From contig JAFVCA010000037.1 of NCBI GenBank assembly GCA_017479705.1, positions 56,402-120,401 on the forward strand: 64,000 bases of DNA. The letters run 5' to 3'. Shown here piece after piece: positions 33,765-40,909 of the stretch. The notes below the pieces were generated by a model, which worked only from the letters and a program-made list of their open reading frames with translations, was not told where the DNA came from and ran no database searches. The translations under genes were made by a program, and so were the position numbers. This DNA comes from Bacteroidales bacterium. GTDB lineage: Bacteria > Bacteroidota > Bacteroidia > Bacteroidales > P3. Every line of letters begins with the position of its first letter. Position 1 is the stretch's first letter.

Positions 33765-34097
33765 TTAATTGTTGTTCTTCTTGTATTGAGCAAAGTGTTT
33801 GAGGTCTTTGCGGCGGAAGGCTATCCAGAGGATTTGGAGGACGGCGAAAAGAAGTGACAGCAGGATGTCGGAAAGAAAGTAGGGGAGGAGCTCGCGGGGG
33901 TCGAAACTGTGGAAGATGAGGATTTCGGCCAGGATTATGAGGAGTGTGCAGAAGGCAAAGAAGAGGAGGTTTTTGATAGACAGGCTGATGAAATCCTTGC
34001 CGGTGATCTTTTCGTCGAGACGTTGGGCAAGGATGTACTCTGGCATCAGCAAGGCGAGAATTTTGCTCCAGAATGAGTGATTGTGATTGTTAGACAT
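33765..34097 (-). CDS. Small membrane protein, unknown function
   Basis: 110 aa with two predicted membrane helices (NLLFFAFCTLLIILAEILIF and FLSDILLSLLFAVLQILWIAF) separated by a short polar loop, and a basic C-terminal tail. No family recognised. It lies between the DgkA-like gene and the flavin reductase-like gene on the same strand. Confidence 0.6.
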   Translation of the reverse strand: MSNNHNHSFWSKILALLMPEYILAQRLDEKITGKDFISLSIKNLLFFAFCTLLIILAEILIFHSFDPRELLPYFLSDILLSLLFAVLQILWIAFRRKDLKHFAQYKKNNN

Positions 34098-34169
34098 GAT
34101 TTTTTGTTTTTATAACGAGATATGGCCGCATTTATTGTGAGCAGGGAGAATCGTTTTTCCGAATGTGGG

Positions 34170-34553
34170 TTAGGCTGTAAAAAGGTCAATAATCTTGGGA
34201 AGAAAGATTATCAATCCTACGATGGCGGCGGCAATTGCCGTCAGCAATACAGCTGCGGCACCCAGGTCTTTGATGTCCCGTTTGCGGTCGTCGCGTTCGG
34301 CTTTGACAAAGTCGGCCGTGCGTTCAAGGGATGAATTGACAGCCTCGGCGGAAAGTACCATGCCAATGACGATGGCGACTGCTATCCATTCGTAAGCCGA
34401 AATGCGGAAGAGAAATCCCGCAATGATAACGCAGACGGCGACAAAGGCATGAATCCATGCATTGTGCTCTTCGCGAAACAGGACACGCAGTCCAGCAAAG
34501 GCGTAGCCGAAACTCTTGATTCTTTTCTTGATGGAGAATTTGTCGTTTTGCAT
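34170..34553 (-). CDS. Diacylglycerol/undecaprenol kinase family protein
   Basis: 127 aa with three membrane helices. The conserved helix contains VIGMVLSAEAVNSSLERTADFV with the catalytic Glu and Asn (ExxNSxxE), followed by KDLGAAAVLL, the DAGK signature. In many bacteria this enzyme phosphorylates undecaprenol to sustain the cell-wall lipid carrier; in Gram-negatives it can phosphorylate diacylglycerol. It is slightly longer than E. coli DgkA because of the N-terminus. Confidence 0.9.
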   Translation of the reverse strand: MQNDKFSIKKRIKSFGYAFAGLRVLFREEHNAWIHAFVAVCVIIAGFLFRISAYEWIAVAIVIGMVLSAEAVNSSLERTADFVKAERDDRKRDIKDLGAAAVLLTAIAAAIVGLIIFLPKIIDLFTA

Positions 34554-34597
34554 GAGAGGGTGTTTTGTGTTGTAATGGCTGTAGACTGTGTGGTGTG

Positions 34598-34927
34598 CTA
34601 AAAAACGCGGTCGCCGTTCTTCACCGGGTGGGTGGGGCGCAGGAGGATGACGCCCTGGGCGGAATCGGTGCCGAGGATGCGCACCTCGCTCTTGACGGAG
34701 CCGATGTGCATCGGCTGCAGGTTGACGCAGCAGACCACCTGCGTGCCGACGAGGTCGTCGGGAGTGTAGAGGGCGGTGATTTGCGCCGACGATTTCTTCA
34801 GCCCGATTTCGGGGCCGAAGTCGATGGTGACCGCATAGGCGGGATGGCGTGCTTTCTTGTTTTCGGCGACGGCCACCACGGTGCCCACTCGCACTTCCAC
34901 TTTGTCAAATTCTGTTACATCTATCAT
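34598..34927 (-). CDS. CsaA-like tRNA-binding protein
   Basis: 109 aa from MIDVTEFDKVEVRVGTVVAV. It is one OB-fold of the EMAPII/CsaA type: FDKVEVRVGTV, then KKSSAQITALYTPDDLVGTQVVCCVNLQP, and MHIGSVKSEVRILG. It binds tRNA non-specifically or acts as a chaperone-like dimer. The first ATG of the longer frame (34954) is less likely because the OB-fold begins at MIDVTEF. Confidence 0.88.
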   Translation of the reverse strand: MIDVTEFDKVEVRVGTVVAVAENKKARHPAYAVTIDFGPEIGLKKSSAQITALYTPDDLVGTQVVCCVNLQPMHIGSVKSEVRILGTDSAQGVILLRPTHPVKNGDRVF

Positions 34928-34997
34928 ATTGTTTCTTTTAAATCTGTTCCTCACTTTATTTGATTTAATTAAGCGGTGTTCGGTTCCCCTAAAGGGG

Positions 34998-35028
34998 TTG
35001 TTTCATCCGTGCATTTTCGCCGCGCTAT
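34998..35028. repeat. Dispersed GC-rich intergenic motif, copy 1
   Basis: Contains TGTTTCATCCGTGCATTTTC followed by GCCGCGC. Related copies occur at about 35459-35490 and 36209-36236, each at a gene boundary in this run of minus-strand genes. Confidence 0.5.
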
Positions 35029-35414
35029 TTTTCGTAGAGCTCGATTGGCAGGCCGTCGGGGTCTTGGAGGAAGAGGAAACGGCGGTCGGTATATTCGTCC
35101 GTCCTGATGGCCTCGTGCGGAATGGAGAGGCGGTCCAGCTCGATTGCCGCCGCATCAATGTCGTCGACCTCGAAGGCCAGATGGCGCAGACCTGTGGCTT
35201 CTGGGCGTGTCGGCCGCGGTGGTGGCGAGGGAAATGAGAATAGTTCGACCACGTAATCCTCGCCCAGGGCCAGGTCGGTCTTGTACGATTGCCTTTCGGC
35301 GCGGTAGTGCTCGGCAAGGATGCGCAAGCCGAGGGCACGTGTGTAGAACTCGAGGCTCCGCCGATAGTCGGAGCAGATGATGGCGATGTGGTGTACTTTG
35401 TTCAGTTGCAGCAT
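35025..35414 (-). CDS. VOC-family protein (glyoxalase-like)
   Basis: 129 aa starting MLQLNKVHHIAIICSDYRRS. Paired beta-alpha-beta-beta-beta units of the vicinal oxygen chelate fold are visible. Metal ligands are likely His near residue 9 (HHIA), Glu in VVELFSF (about 56), His in LRHLAFEV (about 77) and Glu in PIELYEK at the end. It resembles YaeR/SMU.1112c-type lyases. Substrate unknown. An upstream ATG (35429) is possible but adds residues outside the fold. Confidence 0.88.
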   Translation of the reverse strand: MLQLNKVHHIAIICSDYRRSLEFYTRALGLRILAEHYRAERQSYKTDLALGEDYVVELFSFPSPPPRPTRPEATGLRHLAFEVDDIDAAAIELDRLSIPHEAIRTDEYTDRRFLFLQDPDGLPIELYEK

Positions 35415-35458
35415 TGTTTCTTGTGGCAATGAAAAGAATTATTGTTTCCGTTCAATCT

Positions 35459-35490
35459 ATTGTTTCATTCGTGCAATTTCACCGCGCATA
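35459..35490. repeat. Dispersed GC-rich intergenic motif, copy 2
   Basis: TGTTTCATTCGTGCAATTTC then ACCGCGC, in the 266-nt gap between the VOC gene and the lipocalin-like gene. That gap otherwise shows no gene. Confidence 0.5.
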
Positions 35491-35680
35491 TGTGCGGCGC
35501 CCCGCAGAAGACTGAGATGTGCATTGTGATGTTTCTGTTTTCTTTGCCGTCACCTCCGCTATGGTCGGTGGCCATAGCACGCAAGGATGGCAGCCGTTTT
35601 TTAATCCGATTGGAATTTCCGCGCCCCGCGACAGGCGGTGTCAAAAGCGGCCGGGGCTGGCGCAGGGTTGAGAATAGGTG

Positions 35681-36172
35681 TTATTTTTTGCGGTGGTAGA
35701 AGTATGAAGTTGCAGACATGCCTTTAGGACACTTGAACGACAGGAATGTCTCGACAGCAGGCGGAGTGATGGTCATGTTGTCCTCGTGCAGCTGTAGTTG
35801 GCAGACAACCGTTGCATCTTCGGTTGTGATGGTGATTTCAGCCACGCCGCGGACATCTTTGCCGATACTCCATTTCGCCTCGTAGGTGGAGAACATATAG
35901 TTCCCGTCGGGGTCTCGGTCGACAGCCACCTGCACCGAAAGAGTCCCGTCGGGGCGGAATTCAATGTCGCGCATCAGGGAGAACACCGTTTCGCCCACGG
36001 CGGCATGTTCTCCATGTAGATACAGACCAACGTTAGGAGACTGGAAATTTTGCGCTTCTTTGAATTCCCATTTGCCAACAATGTCGCTTTCGGTTACATT
36101 TTGTGCCGAAACATTGGCGGTCATCATTCCGAGGGCGCACACCATAGCGCCGAGCAAAAATATCTTCTTCAT
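35681..36172 (-). CDS. Secreted lipocalin-like protein
   Basis: 163 aa with signal peptide (MKKIFLLGAMVCALGMMTANVSAQ). The mature part starts with DIVGKWEFKEAQNF, like the GxW motif that opens lipocalin-type barrels in Bacteroidetes, followed by alternating strands (IEFRPDGTLSVQVAVD, FSTYEAKWSIG, AEITITTEDATVVCQLQL). It is probably a periplasmic or surface binding protein. Ligand unknown; assignment rests on pattern only. Confidence 0.65.
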   Translation of the reverse strand: MKKIFLLGAMVCALGMMTANVSAQNVTESDIVGKWEFKEAQNFQSPNVGLYLHGEHAAVGETVFSLMRDIEFRPDGTLSVQVAVDRDPDGNYMFSTYEAKWSIGKDVRGVAEITITTEDATVVCQLQLHEDNMTITPPAVETFLSFKCPKGMSATSYFYHRKK

Positions 36173-36208
36173 TGTCTAAATGTGTTTATTGTTTTACTTC
36201 ATTTTGTT

Positions 36209-36410
36209 GTTTCATCCGGTCATTTTCACCGCGCTCGTGAGCGGGGTGTTGTTTCGGTGCGAAAATCGGCCGCGCTCGTGAGCGGAGGGCACTTTCCGAG
36301 TGAAAATCGACCGCGCTCGTGAGCGGAGGACACTTTCCGGGTGAAAATCGACCGCGCTCGTGAGCGGGGTGCGTTTTCCGGCCTCGTCCGTGGTCGCGCT
36401 CATGAGCGCG
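36209..36410. repeat. 41-bp-period tandem repeat with palindromic core
   Basis: The 16-bp near-palindrome CCGCGCTCGTGAGCGG starts at 36229, 36270, 36311 and 36352, exactly 41 bp apart. A fifth diverged copy (CGCGCTCATGAGCGCG) is at 36395. The 25-bp intervals are similar to each other (ACTTTCCGAGTGAAAATCGA type), so it is a minisatellite, not a CRISPR. It lies at the 3' end of the split small gene. Long ORFs across it are repeat artefacts. Confidence 0.8.
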
Positions 36411-36418
36411 GTGTGTTT

Positions 36419-36593
36419 TCACGCCTCCGTCGGCTCTTCGCCCGGTGTCGCGGGGTCGGCGTCGGGCTCGGGCGTCTTCTTGTCGCGGTGCGAGGGCGCC
36501 ATCGCGTGCTTGCGGAAGTATTCGAGGTCCTCGCTGACGAGGGCGACGAGTTTCTGCGCCTCGGCGCGGTCGGTGGCTTCGCGGTCGGTTTCT
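36419..36593 (-). pseudogene. 3' part of a small gene split by the GxxExxY cassette
   Basis: The frame begins after the inverted repeat with ETDREATDRAEAQKLVALV and continues SEDLEYFRKHAM to a Pro/Asp/Glu-rich end (PEPDADPATPGEEPTEA). It has coding character but lacks a proper start; only a GTG inside the inverted repeat is available. With the 5' part at 37094-37234 it could form one protein of about 100 aa, since removing 36595-37098 puts the two frames in register. Confidence 0.5.
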
Positions 36594-36630
36594 TTTAACA
36601 CGAATTGCCATATAATTATCCATTAATTAT
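36594..36630. repeat. Inverted repeat, one end of the GxxExxY cassette
   Basis: TTTAACACGAATTGCCA (36594-36610) and CCATTAATTAT (36620-36630) are perfect inverted copies of 37082-37098 and 37063-37073. Confidence 0.8.
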
Positions 36631-37055
36631 TAGTACACCAGATTCATATCTCGGTCGACAAGTACACATTCATTGTCATCCTTGAAATACGCATATCGTT
36701 CTCCTTGCAAGCTTGACTGACCAAAGTTTATCAGCAACCCCATTGGCATGCGTGTCAGACGCAGGTAATTGAACAACTGTTGCCTGTGTGCAGCAATTAG
36801 TTCGCTTACCGATTTCAGTTCGACAATTACATCATCCACAACCAAATCCATTTGATAATACTTTTCAAGTTGATGGTTTTTGTAGAAGCACTGCACCTGT
36901 TTTTCCCTCTCACATTTGATTCCCCTATCTTGCAGTTCCAGAAAGAGTGCCTCGTTGTAAATGGGTTCCAACAGGCCACCGCCGAGTTCTCGGTGAACCT
37001 CCATTGCAGCGCCTATGATTGAGTAAATTATTTTCTTGTGTTTGACAATATTCAT
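36630..37055 (-). CDS. GxxExxY protein (PD-(D/E)XK-like), in an inverted-repeat cassette
   Basis: 141 aa. The family signature is at residues 15-32 (AAMEVHRELGGGLLEPIY, GxxExxY). A nuclease-like core follows, YYQMDLVVDDVIVELKSV (D and ExK, about residue 66-83). Families of this type and four-helix-bundle proteins are known from intervening sequences in 23S rRNA. Here the gene fills almost the whole space between two inverted repeats (36594-36630 and 37063-37098) and interrupts another small gene. Function of the family is unknown; the cassette suggests mobility. Confidence 0.9.
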   Translation of the reverse strand: MNIVKHKKIIYSIIGAAMEVHRELGGGLLEPIYNEALFLELQDRGIKCEREKQVQCFYKNHQLEKYYQMDLVVDDVIVELKSVSELIAAHRQQLFNYLRLTRMPMGLLINFGQSSLQGERYAYFKDDNECVLVDRDMNLVY

Positions 37056-37062
37056 ATGTCAA

Positions 37063-37098
37063 ATAATTAATGGTTAATTCGTGGCAATTCGTGTTAAA
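37063..37098. repeat. Inverted repeat, other end of the GxxExxY cassette
   Basis: ATAATTAATGG (37063-37073) and TGGCAATTCGTGTTAAA (37082-37098), complementary to the opposite end. In RNA the two ends could form a stem of up to 28 pairs with an internal bulge. Confidence 0.8.
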
Positions 37099-37234
37099 CA
37101 AAGGTACGACGCCAGAGCTCGTGGTCGACGGGCAGCTCGGCGGTGCGCTTGCCGAAGGTGGTCATGTACTCGTAATGGGGCGCGTTGGCGGCGCGGCCGA
37201 CGGTGACGTCGGGAATCTGTGCTGTGAGGTTCAT
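37094..37234 (-). pseudogene. 5' part of a small gene split by the GxxExxY cassette
   Basis: ATG at 37234. The peptide MNLTAQIPDVTVGRAANAPH continues YEYMTTFGKRTAELPVDHELWRRTF and then runs into a stop formed by the inverted repeat (46 aa). The start resembles Bacteroidetes DUF6261-type proteins (A-x-H-x-E/Y-F/Y-M), a tentative link. The 3' half lies at 36419-36593. Confidence 0.5.
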
Positions 37235-37246
37235 AATGTTTTTGTT

Positions 37247-37765
37247 TTATTGGTTAGACTCTTCTTTCTTTTCTTTGTTTATTCTTTCAAATGCTTTCTC
37301 GGCTGCCCGGGAGCCTTTGAAAACGAAAAGGTCATCGGAAAACTCGGCCCAAGTGTAGGGGTACTCATCCGCCATAATGTCTATCGACATCATTTCAATC
37401 ATCGACGCAAGCACCTGTTCACGTCTTTCGGGGGAAAGTTTGTCGAGGCCTTCCAGTTCCATATTTTCCAAGAATCTGATGTACTGCATGCTTTTGTATA
37501 GGCTGTAGCCCATATCTTCGGAGTACCCGCCGTCCGCCTTGTCGATGTTCTGGAAGAGGAAAGACCATTCTTCCGGAAGGAGCGTGTCGTTCCCGCGCAT
37601 CTTTTCCGCCAGCCGCTCCCATTCGTCAACGTTGAACGTGTCGGTGTCCGCCCTTTGGCAGACTACGGTTGTGTCGGATGCGTCTTCGTTTGCCGCCCCG
37701 CCCTTGCATCCGGCCATCATCGCCACGGCGCACAGCACCGCGAGGGCTAAAAATGCTTTCTTCAT
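37247..37765 (-). CDS. Lipoprotein, unknown function
   Basis: 172 aa from MKKAFLALAVLCAVAMMAGC, with lipobox MAGC. The mature part is helical and acidic (WERLAEKMRGNDTLLPEEW, LDKLSPERREQVLASMIEMM). No family known. Its signal peptide and about 60 nt upstream are nearly the same as those of the protease gene at 38184-39818, a duplicated 5' module. A start two codons upstream (37771) is possible. Confidence 0.75.
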   Translation of the reverse strand: MKKAFLALAVLCAVAMMAGCKGGAANEDASDTTVVCQRADTDTFNVDEWERLAEKMRGNDTLLPEEWSFLFQNIDKADGGYSEDMGYSLYKSMQYIRFLENMELEGLDKLSPERREQVLASMIEMMSIDIMADEYPYTWAEFSDDLFVFKGSRAAEKAFERINKEKKEESNQ

Positions 37766-37835
37766 ATACATTATATATTATTGGTTGAACTTCGGTTTCC
37801 CGCCGGAGTTTGCTGGGGGACCGTGAATCCGACCA

Positions 37836-38177
37836 CTATCGTACTTTTAAATTATATTCTCTCTTGTCAATGATTTCAGTCTCCCAAGGACGTTTATATA
37901 TCATTTTAATCCGTGTTGTTCCTTTGCGCTTGCCAACAAATGTCCATCGTTCCACTCCTGGCCCTGTTGGAAATTCATATGGGATGAATTCCCATCCGAT
38001 TGTGTCTAAAATGTCATCTTTTTTCTCCCATTGCCAAGAATATCCGCTTCCCATACCTGACGTTTCAAGGTTTAAAACAAACTGTTCATCAACAACTATT
38101 TCATAGTCATAATCCTTGCCACACGATGTCAGCAGCAAGATAAGTGGCAATAGAAGTGTAAATGCTGGTTGTCTCAT
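37836..38177 (-). CDS. Chagasin-like (I42) cysteine-protease inhibitor, lipoprotein
   Basis: 113 aa with lipobox LLTSC. The mature domain has the three loops of chagasin-type inhibitors: SGMGSGYSWQW (the NPTTG-Y-W loop), a middle GPGVERWTFVG, and GTTRIKMIYKRPWE (the RPW loop). These inhibit papain-family proteases by occupying the active-site cleft. The gene starts 6 nt after the stop of a papain-family protease, which makes the assignment much stronger. It probably protects the cell envelope from its own protease. Confidence 0.75.
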   Translation of the reverse strand: MRQPAFTLLLPLILLLTSCGKDYDYEIVVDEQFVLNLETSGMGSGYSWQWEKKDDILDTIGWEFIPYEFPTGPGVERWTFVGKRKGTTRIKMIYKRPWETEIIDKREYNLKVR

Positions 38178-38183
38178 AGCGAT

Positions 38184-39818
38184 TTATTTTTTGATTATTT
38201 TTATTGCACTTGTTATTTCTTTTGTTTCAACTTTTAAAATGTATATTCCTTTGGGCAATTGTGATAGATCAATTTGGTTGTCAATGGCTGATAGTAATAA
38301 TTTGCCCGTGGTTGCGTAAATAAACACTTTAATAGACGGTATGTCTGATATTCCAGAAATAGAAACGGATGAATGTACTGGATTAGGGTAAACTGATATG
38401 CTGTCGAACCTCTTTGTGTTTTCAACATTTGATTTCAACTTGGTTTTATGGCCTCTGCCGATTTGAGCCAGTTCAGAAAAATCAATCACTGTAGGCGGAA
38501 TCGTTGGCATTGGTTGTATTTCTGCAACATATTCCGAGCCGTATGCTGCTTCAAATCCGGGAGCAAGAACTATCTCTTCCGCAGCAATGGTTTTTGCATT
38601 GTGACCTGATATAATTGTTGATGAGTGACTGGCATAGTCAGGCGATATGTATGTTGCGGGTTCGGGAATGAGGACTGTTGCGCTGCATGCTATTCTTGCA
38701 GATTTCATTTTGATTCGCATATATCCATTTTCTCCCCAAGTGCTACCCCAGGAATTTCGTATTATCCAATATTCACCATCATCTTCGTCCTTGCCCCATC
38801 CTACTATTGCGACAGCGTGGTTGGCTTCAGAAAAAGAACACGGATCCCCATTGCATTCAGTATCGCTATTCTTAAAGATGCCGTGGCTATAATTATGAAA
38901 TCTATTGTCTGCATTGACAAGAGTGGCAATGACTCCATATTTCATAATGGCATCCTTCATCGATGCAATGTCGTTGCAGGTTATTTTCCGCCATCCGCTG
39001 AATTTTACTTTTGTGTCATTCCAGTGGTAACAACTGTCAGGTTGAGAGGTCTGATAAGGGAAAAGGGCTCTAAGGCATACGCCATCTCTGGTCAATGCTT
39101 CAATTTCTTTGCGGTCAAGAGTAGCACCCCGACACCCATAGAAGTACGGATGGTATTCGCTCTTGCTTCCCAAACACCACATAATAAATGACTCAGACAA
39201 TTCAATTCTATTATTGCCATAGAGACCCCAGTCAAAGTTGAATATCCCTTCGGCACTAGCCACAGCGGCGAAAGCGTAACAGGAACCGCAACTGCCTTGA
39301 TTCCTTATTGGATTGACATAAGAATGCCCATTATAAGACCGCCAGTCAAAATTAGAAGGGAAAGATGATGCCGACCGATTAGAAATATATACGCTGTCTT
39401 CATAATAATCCGACGGACTATCAAAAAACAGTTCCTGTGTGCTTTCCAAATCACCGTTTTGAATCATCAACTCTCTCACTGCAACCCTACTTTTCCCATC
39501 CTTTGTGACACAATACGCACAGCGAGTCTCATAACCATTGGAAGAATCAACTATACTGATTTGTGATAGCCCCTTTCTTGCACAATAGCTATACTCGGAC
39601 TTGATCTCTCCTCTATAGAAACTCCATTCGTCAGCAGTAGACGAGTCGGGGAAAACGCAAATGCCGTGCTCCGCTCCTGTCGAATCCTTCACAACCGTAT
39701 AATCATAGCCAAGAGAAGTACAATACTGCGCTGCAGGATTCACTATCATTGGAGATTGTCCTATTGCAGACATTCCCACGGCGCACAGCACGGCGAGGGT
39801 TAAAAACGCTTTTTTCAT
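38184..39818 (-). CDS. Secreted papain-family (C1) protease with DUF333 and T9SS signal
   Basis: 544 aa. Signal peptide MKKAFLTLAVLCAVGMSAIG, then a DUF333-like domain (NPAAQYCTSLGYDY, GICVFPDSSTADEW; about 28-75). A propeptide-like stretch leads to the C1 catalytic domain: NQGSCGSCYAFA with nucleophile Cys, SEANHAVAIVGWG with His, and IIRNSWGSTWGENGYMRI with Asn. The C-terminus is a type IX secretion sorting domain (SVYPNPVHSSVSISG ... LPKGIYILKVET). It is therefore exported through the outer membrane by T9SS. The chagasin-like inhibitor gene follows 6 nt later. Start two codons upstream also possible. Confidence 0.9.
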   Translation of the reverse strand: MKKAFLTLAVLCAVGMSAIGQSPMIVNPAAQYCTSLGYDYTVVKDSTGAEHGICVFPDSSTADEWSFYRGEIKSEYSYCARKGLSQISIVDSSNGYETRCAYCVTKDGKSRVAVRELMIQNGDLESTQELFFDSPSDYYEDSVYISNRSASSFPSNFDWRSYNGHSYVNPIRNQGSCGSCYAFAAVASAEGIFNFDWGLYGNNRIELSESFIMWCLGSKSEYHPYFYGCRGATLDRKEIEALTRDGVCLRALFPYQTSQPDSCYHWNDTKVKFSGWRKITCNDIASMKDAIMKYGVIATLVNADNRFHNYSHGIFKNSDTECNGDPCSFSEANHAVAIVGWGKDEDDGEYWIIRNSWGSTWGENGYMRIKMKSARIACSATVLIPEPATYISPDYASHSSTIISGHNAKTIAAEEIVLAPGFEAAYGSEYVAEIQPMPTIPPTVIDFSELAQIGRGHKTKLKSNVENTKRFDSISVYPNPVHSSVSISGISDIPSIKVFIYATTGKLLLSAIDNQIDLSQLPKGIYILKVETKEITSAIKIIKK

Positions 39819-39869
39819 ATACATTATATGTTATTGGTTAAACTTCGGTTTCCCGTCGGGGTTTGTTGA

Positions 39870-39894
39870 GGTCCCGCGCCTCCGGCGCGGGACC
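39870..39894 (-). terminator. Hairpin after transketolase C-terminal gene
   Basis: GGTCCCGCGCC (39870-39880) and GGCGCGGGACC (39884-39894) form a perfect 11-bp stem with a 3-nt loop, just past the stop at 39921. No T-tract follows. Confidence 0.6.
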
Positions 39895-39920
39895 CAAACG
39901 TTGCCCGTGAGGACGGCGAT

Positions 39921-40874
39921 TTATTTGCGTTTCAGCACGGCGTGCACCTTCTCGACGATGTCGGCGGCGCGGAGGTGGTAGTTGGTGAGCATCTCGTCGG
40001 GCGTGCCGCTCTCGCCGAAGCGGTCGTCCACGGCCACGTACTCCATCGGCGTGGGGCAGTGCAGGGCGAGGGTCTGGGCCACGCTGTCGCCGAGGCCGCC
40101 GTTGAAGAGGTGCTCCTCGCAGGTGACGACGGCGCCGGTCTTGCGGGCGCTGGCCACGATGGCCTCCACGTCGAGCGGCTTGATGGTGTGGATGTTGATG
40201 ACTTCGGCGCTGATGCCTTCCTTCTCCAACTGCTCGGCGGCCTGCAGGGCTTCCCACACAAGGTGGCCGCAGGCGAAGAGGGTCACGTCCTTGCCCTCGC
40301 TCAGCAGCTGGGCTTTGCCGATTTCGAACTTCTCATTCTCCGGCAGGAAGCACGGCATCTTGCTGCGGCCCAGGCGCAGGTAGACGGGTCCGACATGCTC
40401 GGCGGCGGCCAGCGTGGCGGCCTTGGCCTGGTTGAAGTCGGCGGGCACCAGCACGGTCATATTCGGCAGGGCCTTCATCAGGGCGATGTCCTCCATCGTC
40501 TGGTGCGTGGCGCCGTCCTCGCCGAGCGAGATGCCGGCGTGCGAGCCGCAGATCTTCACGTTCTTGTTGCTGTAGGCCACGACCTGGCGTATCTGGTCGT
40601 AGACGCGTCCGGTGACGAACTCGGCGAAGCCGCCCAGGAAGGGCACCTTGCCGCAGAGGCTCAGGCCGGCGGCGATGCCGACCATATTGGCCTCGGCGAT
40701 GCCGCACTGGATGAAGCGCTCGGGAAACTCCTTGGCGAAGCCGTCCATCTTGACGCTGCCTTTCACGTCGGCGCTCAGGGCGACGACATTCTCGTTCTTG
40801 CGGCCAGCCTCGACAAGGCCTTCGCCCATACCGGCGCGCAACTCTTTCATTGATTGTTTTTCGTAGTGGGTCAT
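39921..40874 (-). CDS. Transketolase, C-terminal subunit
   Basis: 317 aa. Carries the Pyr domain and C-terminal domain of a split transketolase. RFIQCGIAEANMVGIAAGLSLCGKVPF contains the catalytic Glu that activates thiamine diphosphate. GSHAGISLGEDGATHQTMEDIALMKALPNM and VYLRLGR follow, then the C-terminal domain from about residue 185. The PP-domain half is coded at 48348-49196, 7.5 kb away, whereas such halves are normally adjacent genes. An unrelated ORF antisense to it is a shadow. Confidence 0.93.
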   Translation of the reverse strand: MTHYEKQSMKELRAGMGEGLVEAGRKNENVVALSADVKGSVKMDGFAKEFPERFIQCGIAEANMVGIAAGLSLCGKVPFLGGFAEFVTGRVYDQIRQVVAYSNKNVKICGSHAGISLGEDGATHQTMEDIALMKALPNMTVLVPADFNQAKAATLAAAEHVGPVYLRLGRSKMPCFLPENEKFEIGKAQLLSEGKDVTLFACGHLVWEALQAAEQLEKEGISAEVINIHTIKPLDVEAIVASARKTGAVVTCEEHLFNGGLGDSVAQTLALHCPTPMEYVAVDDRFGESGTPDEMLTNYHLRAADIVEKVHAVLKRK

Positions 40875-40909
40875 AATATTAATGTTTTATTGTTTATTTT
40901 TCAATGTCG

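Noticed and set aside
36209-36410. A second, short-repeat CRISPR array
   Set aside because: The repeat is 16 bp and the intervals resemble each other, so it is a tandem minisatellite.
36186-36623. 145-aa Arg-rich ORF on the minus strand
   Set aside because: Composition is an artefact of GC-rich repeats; the acidic frame at 36419-36593 looks more like coding sequence.
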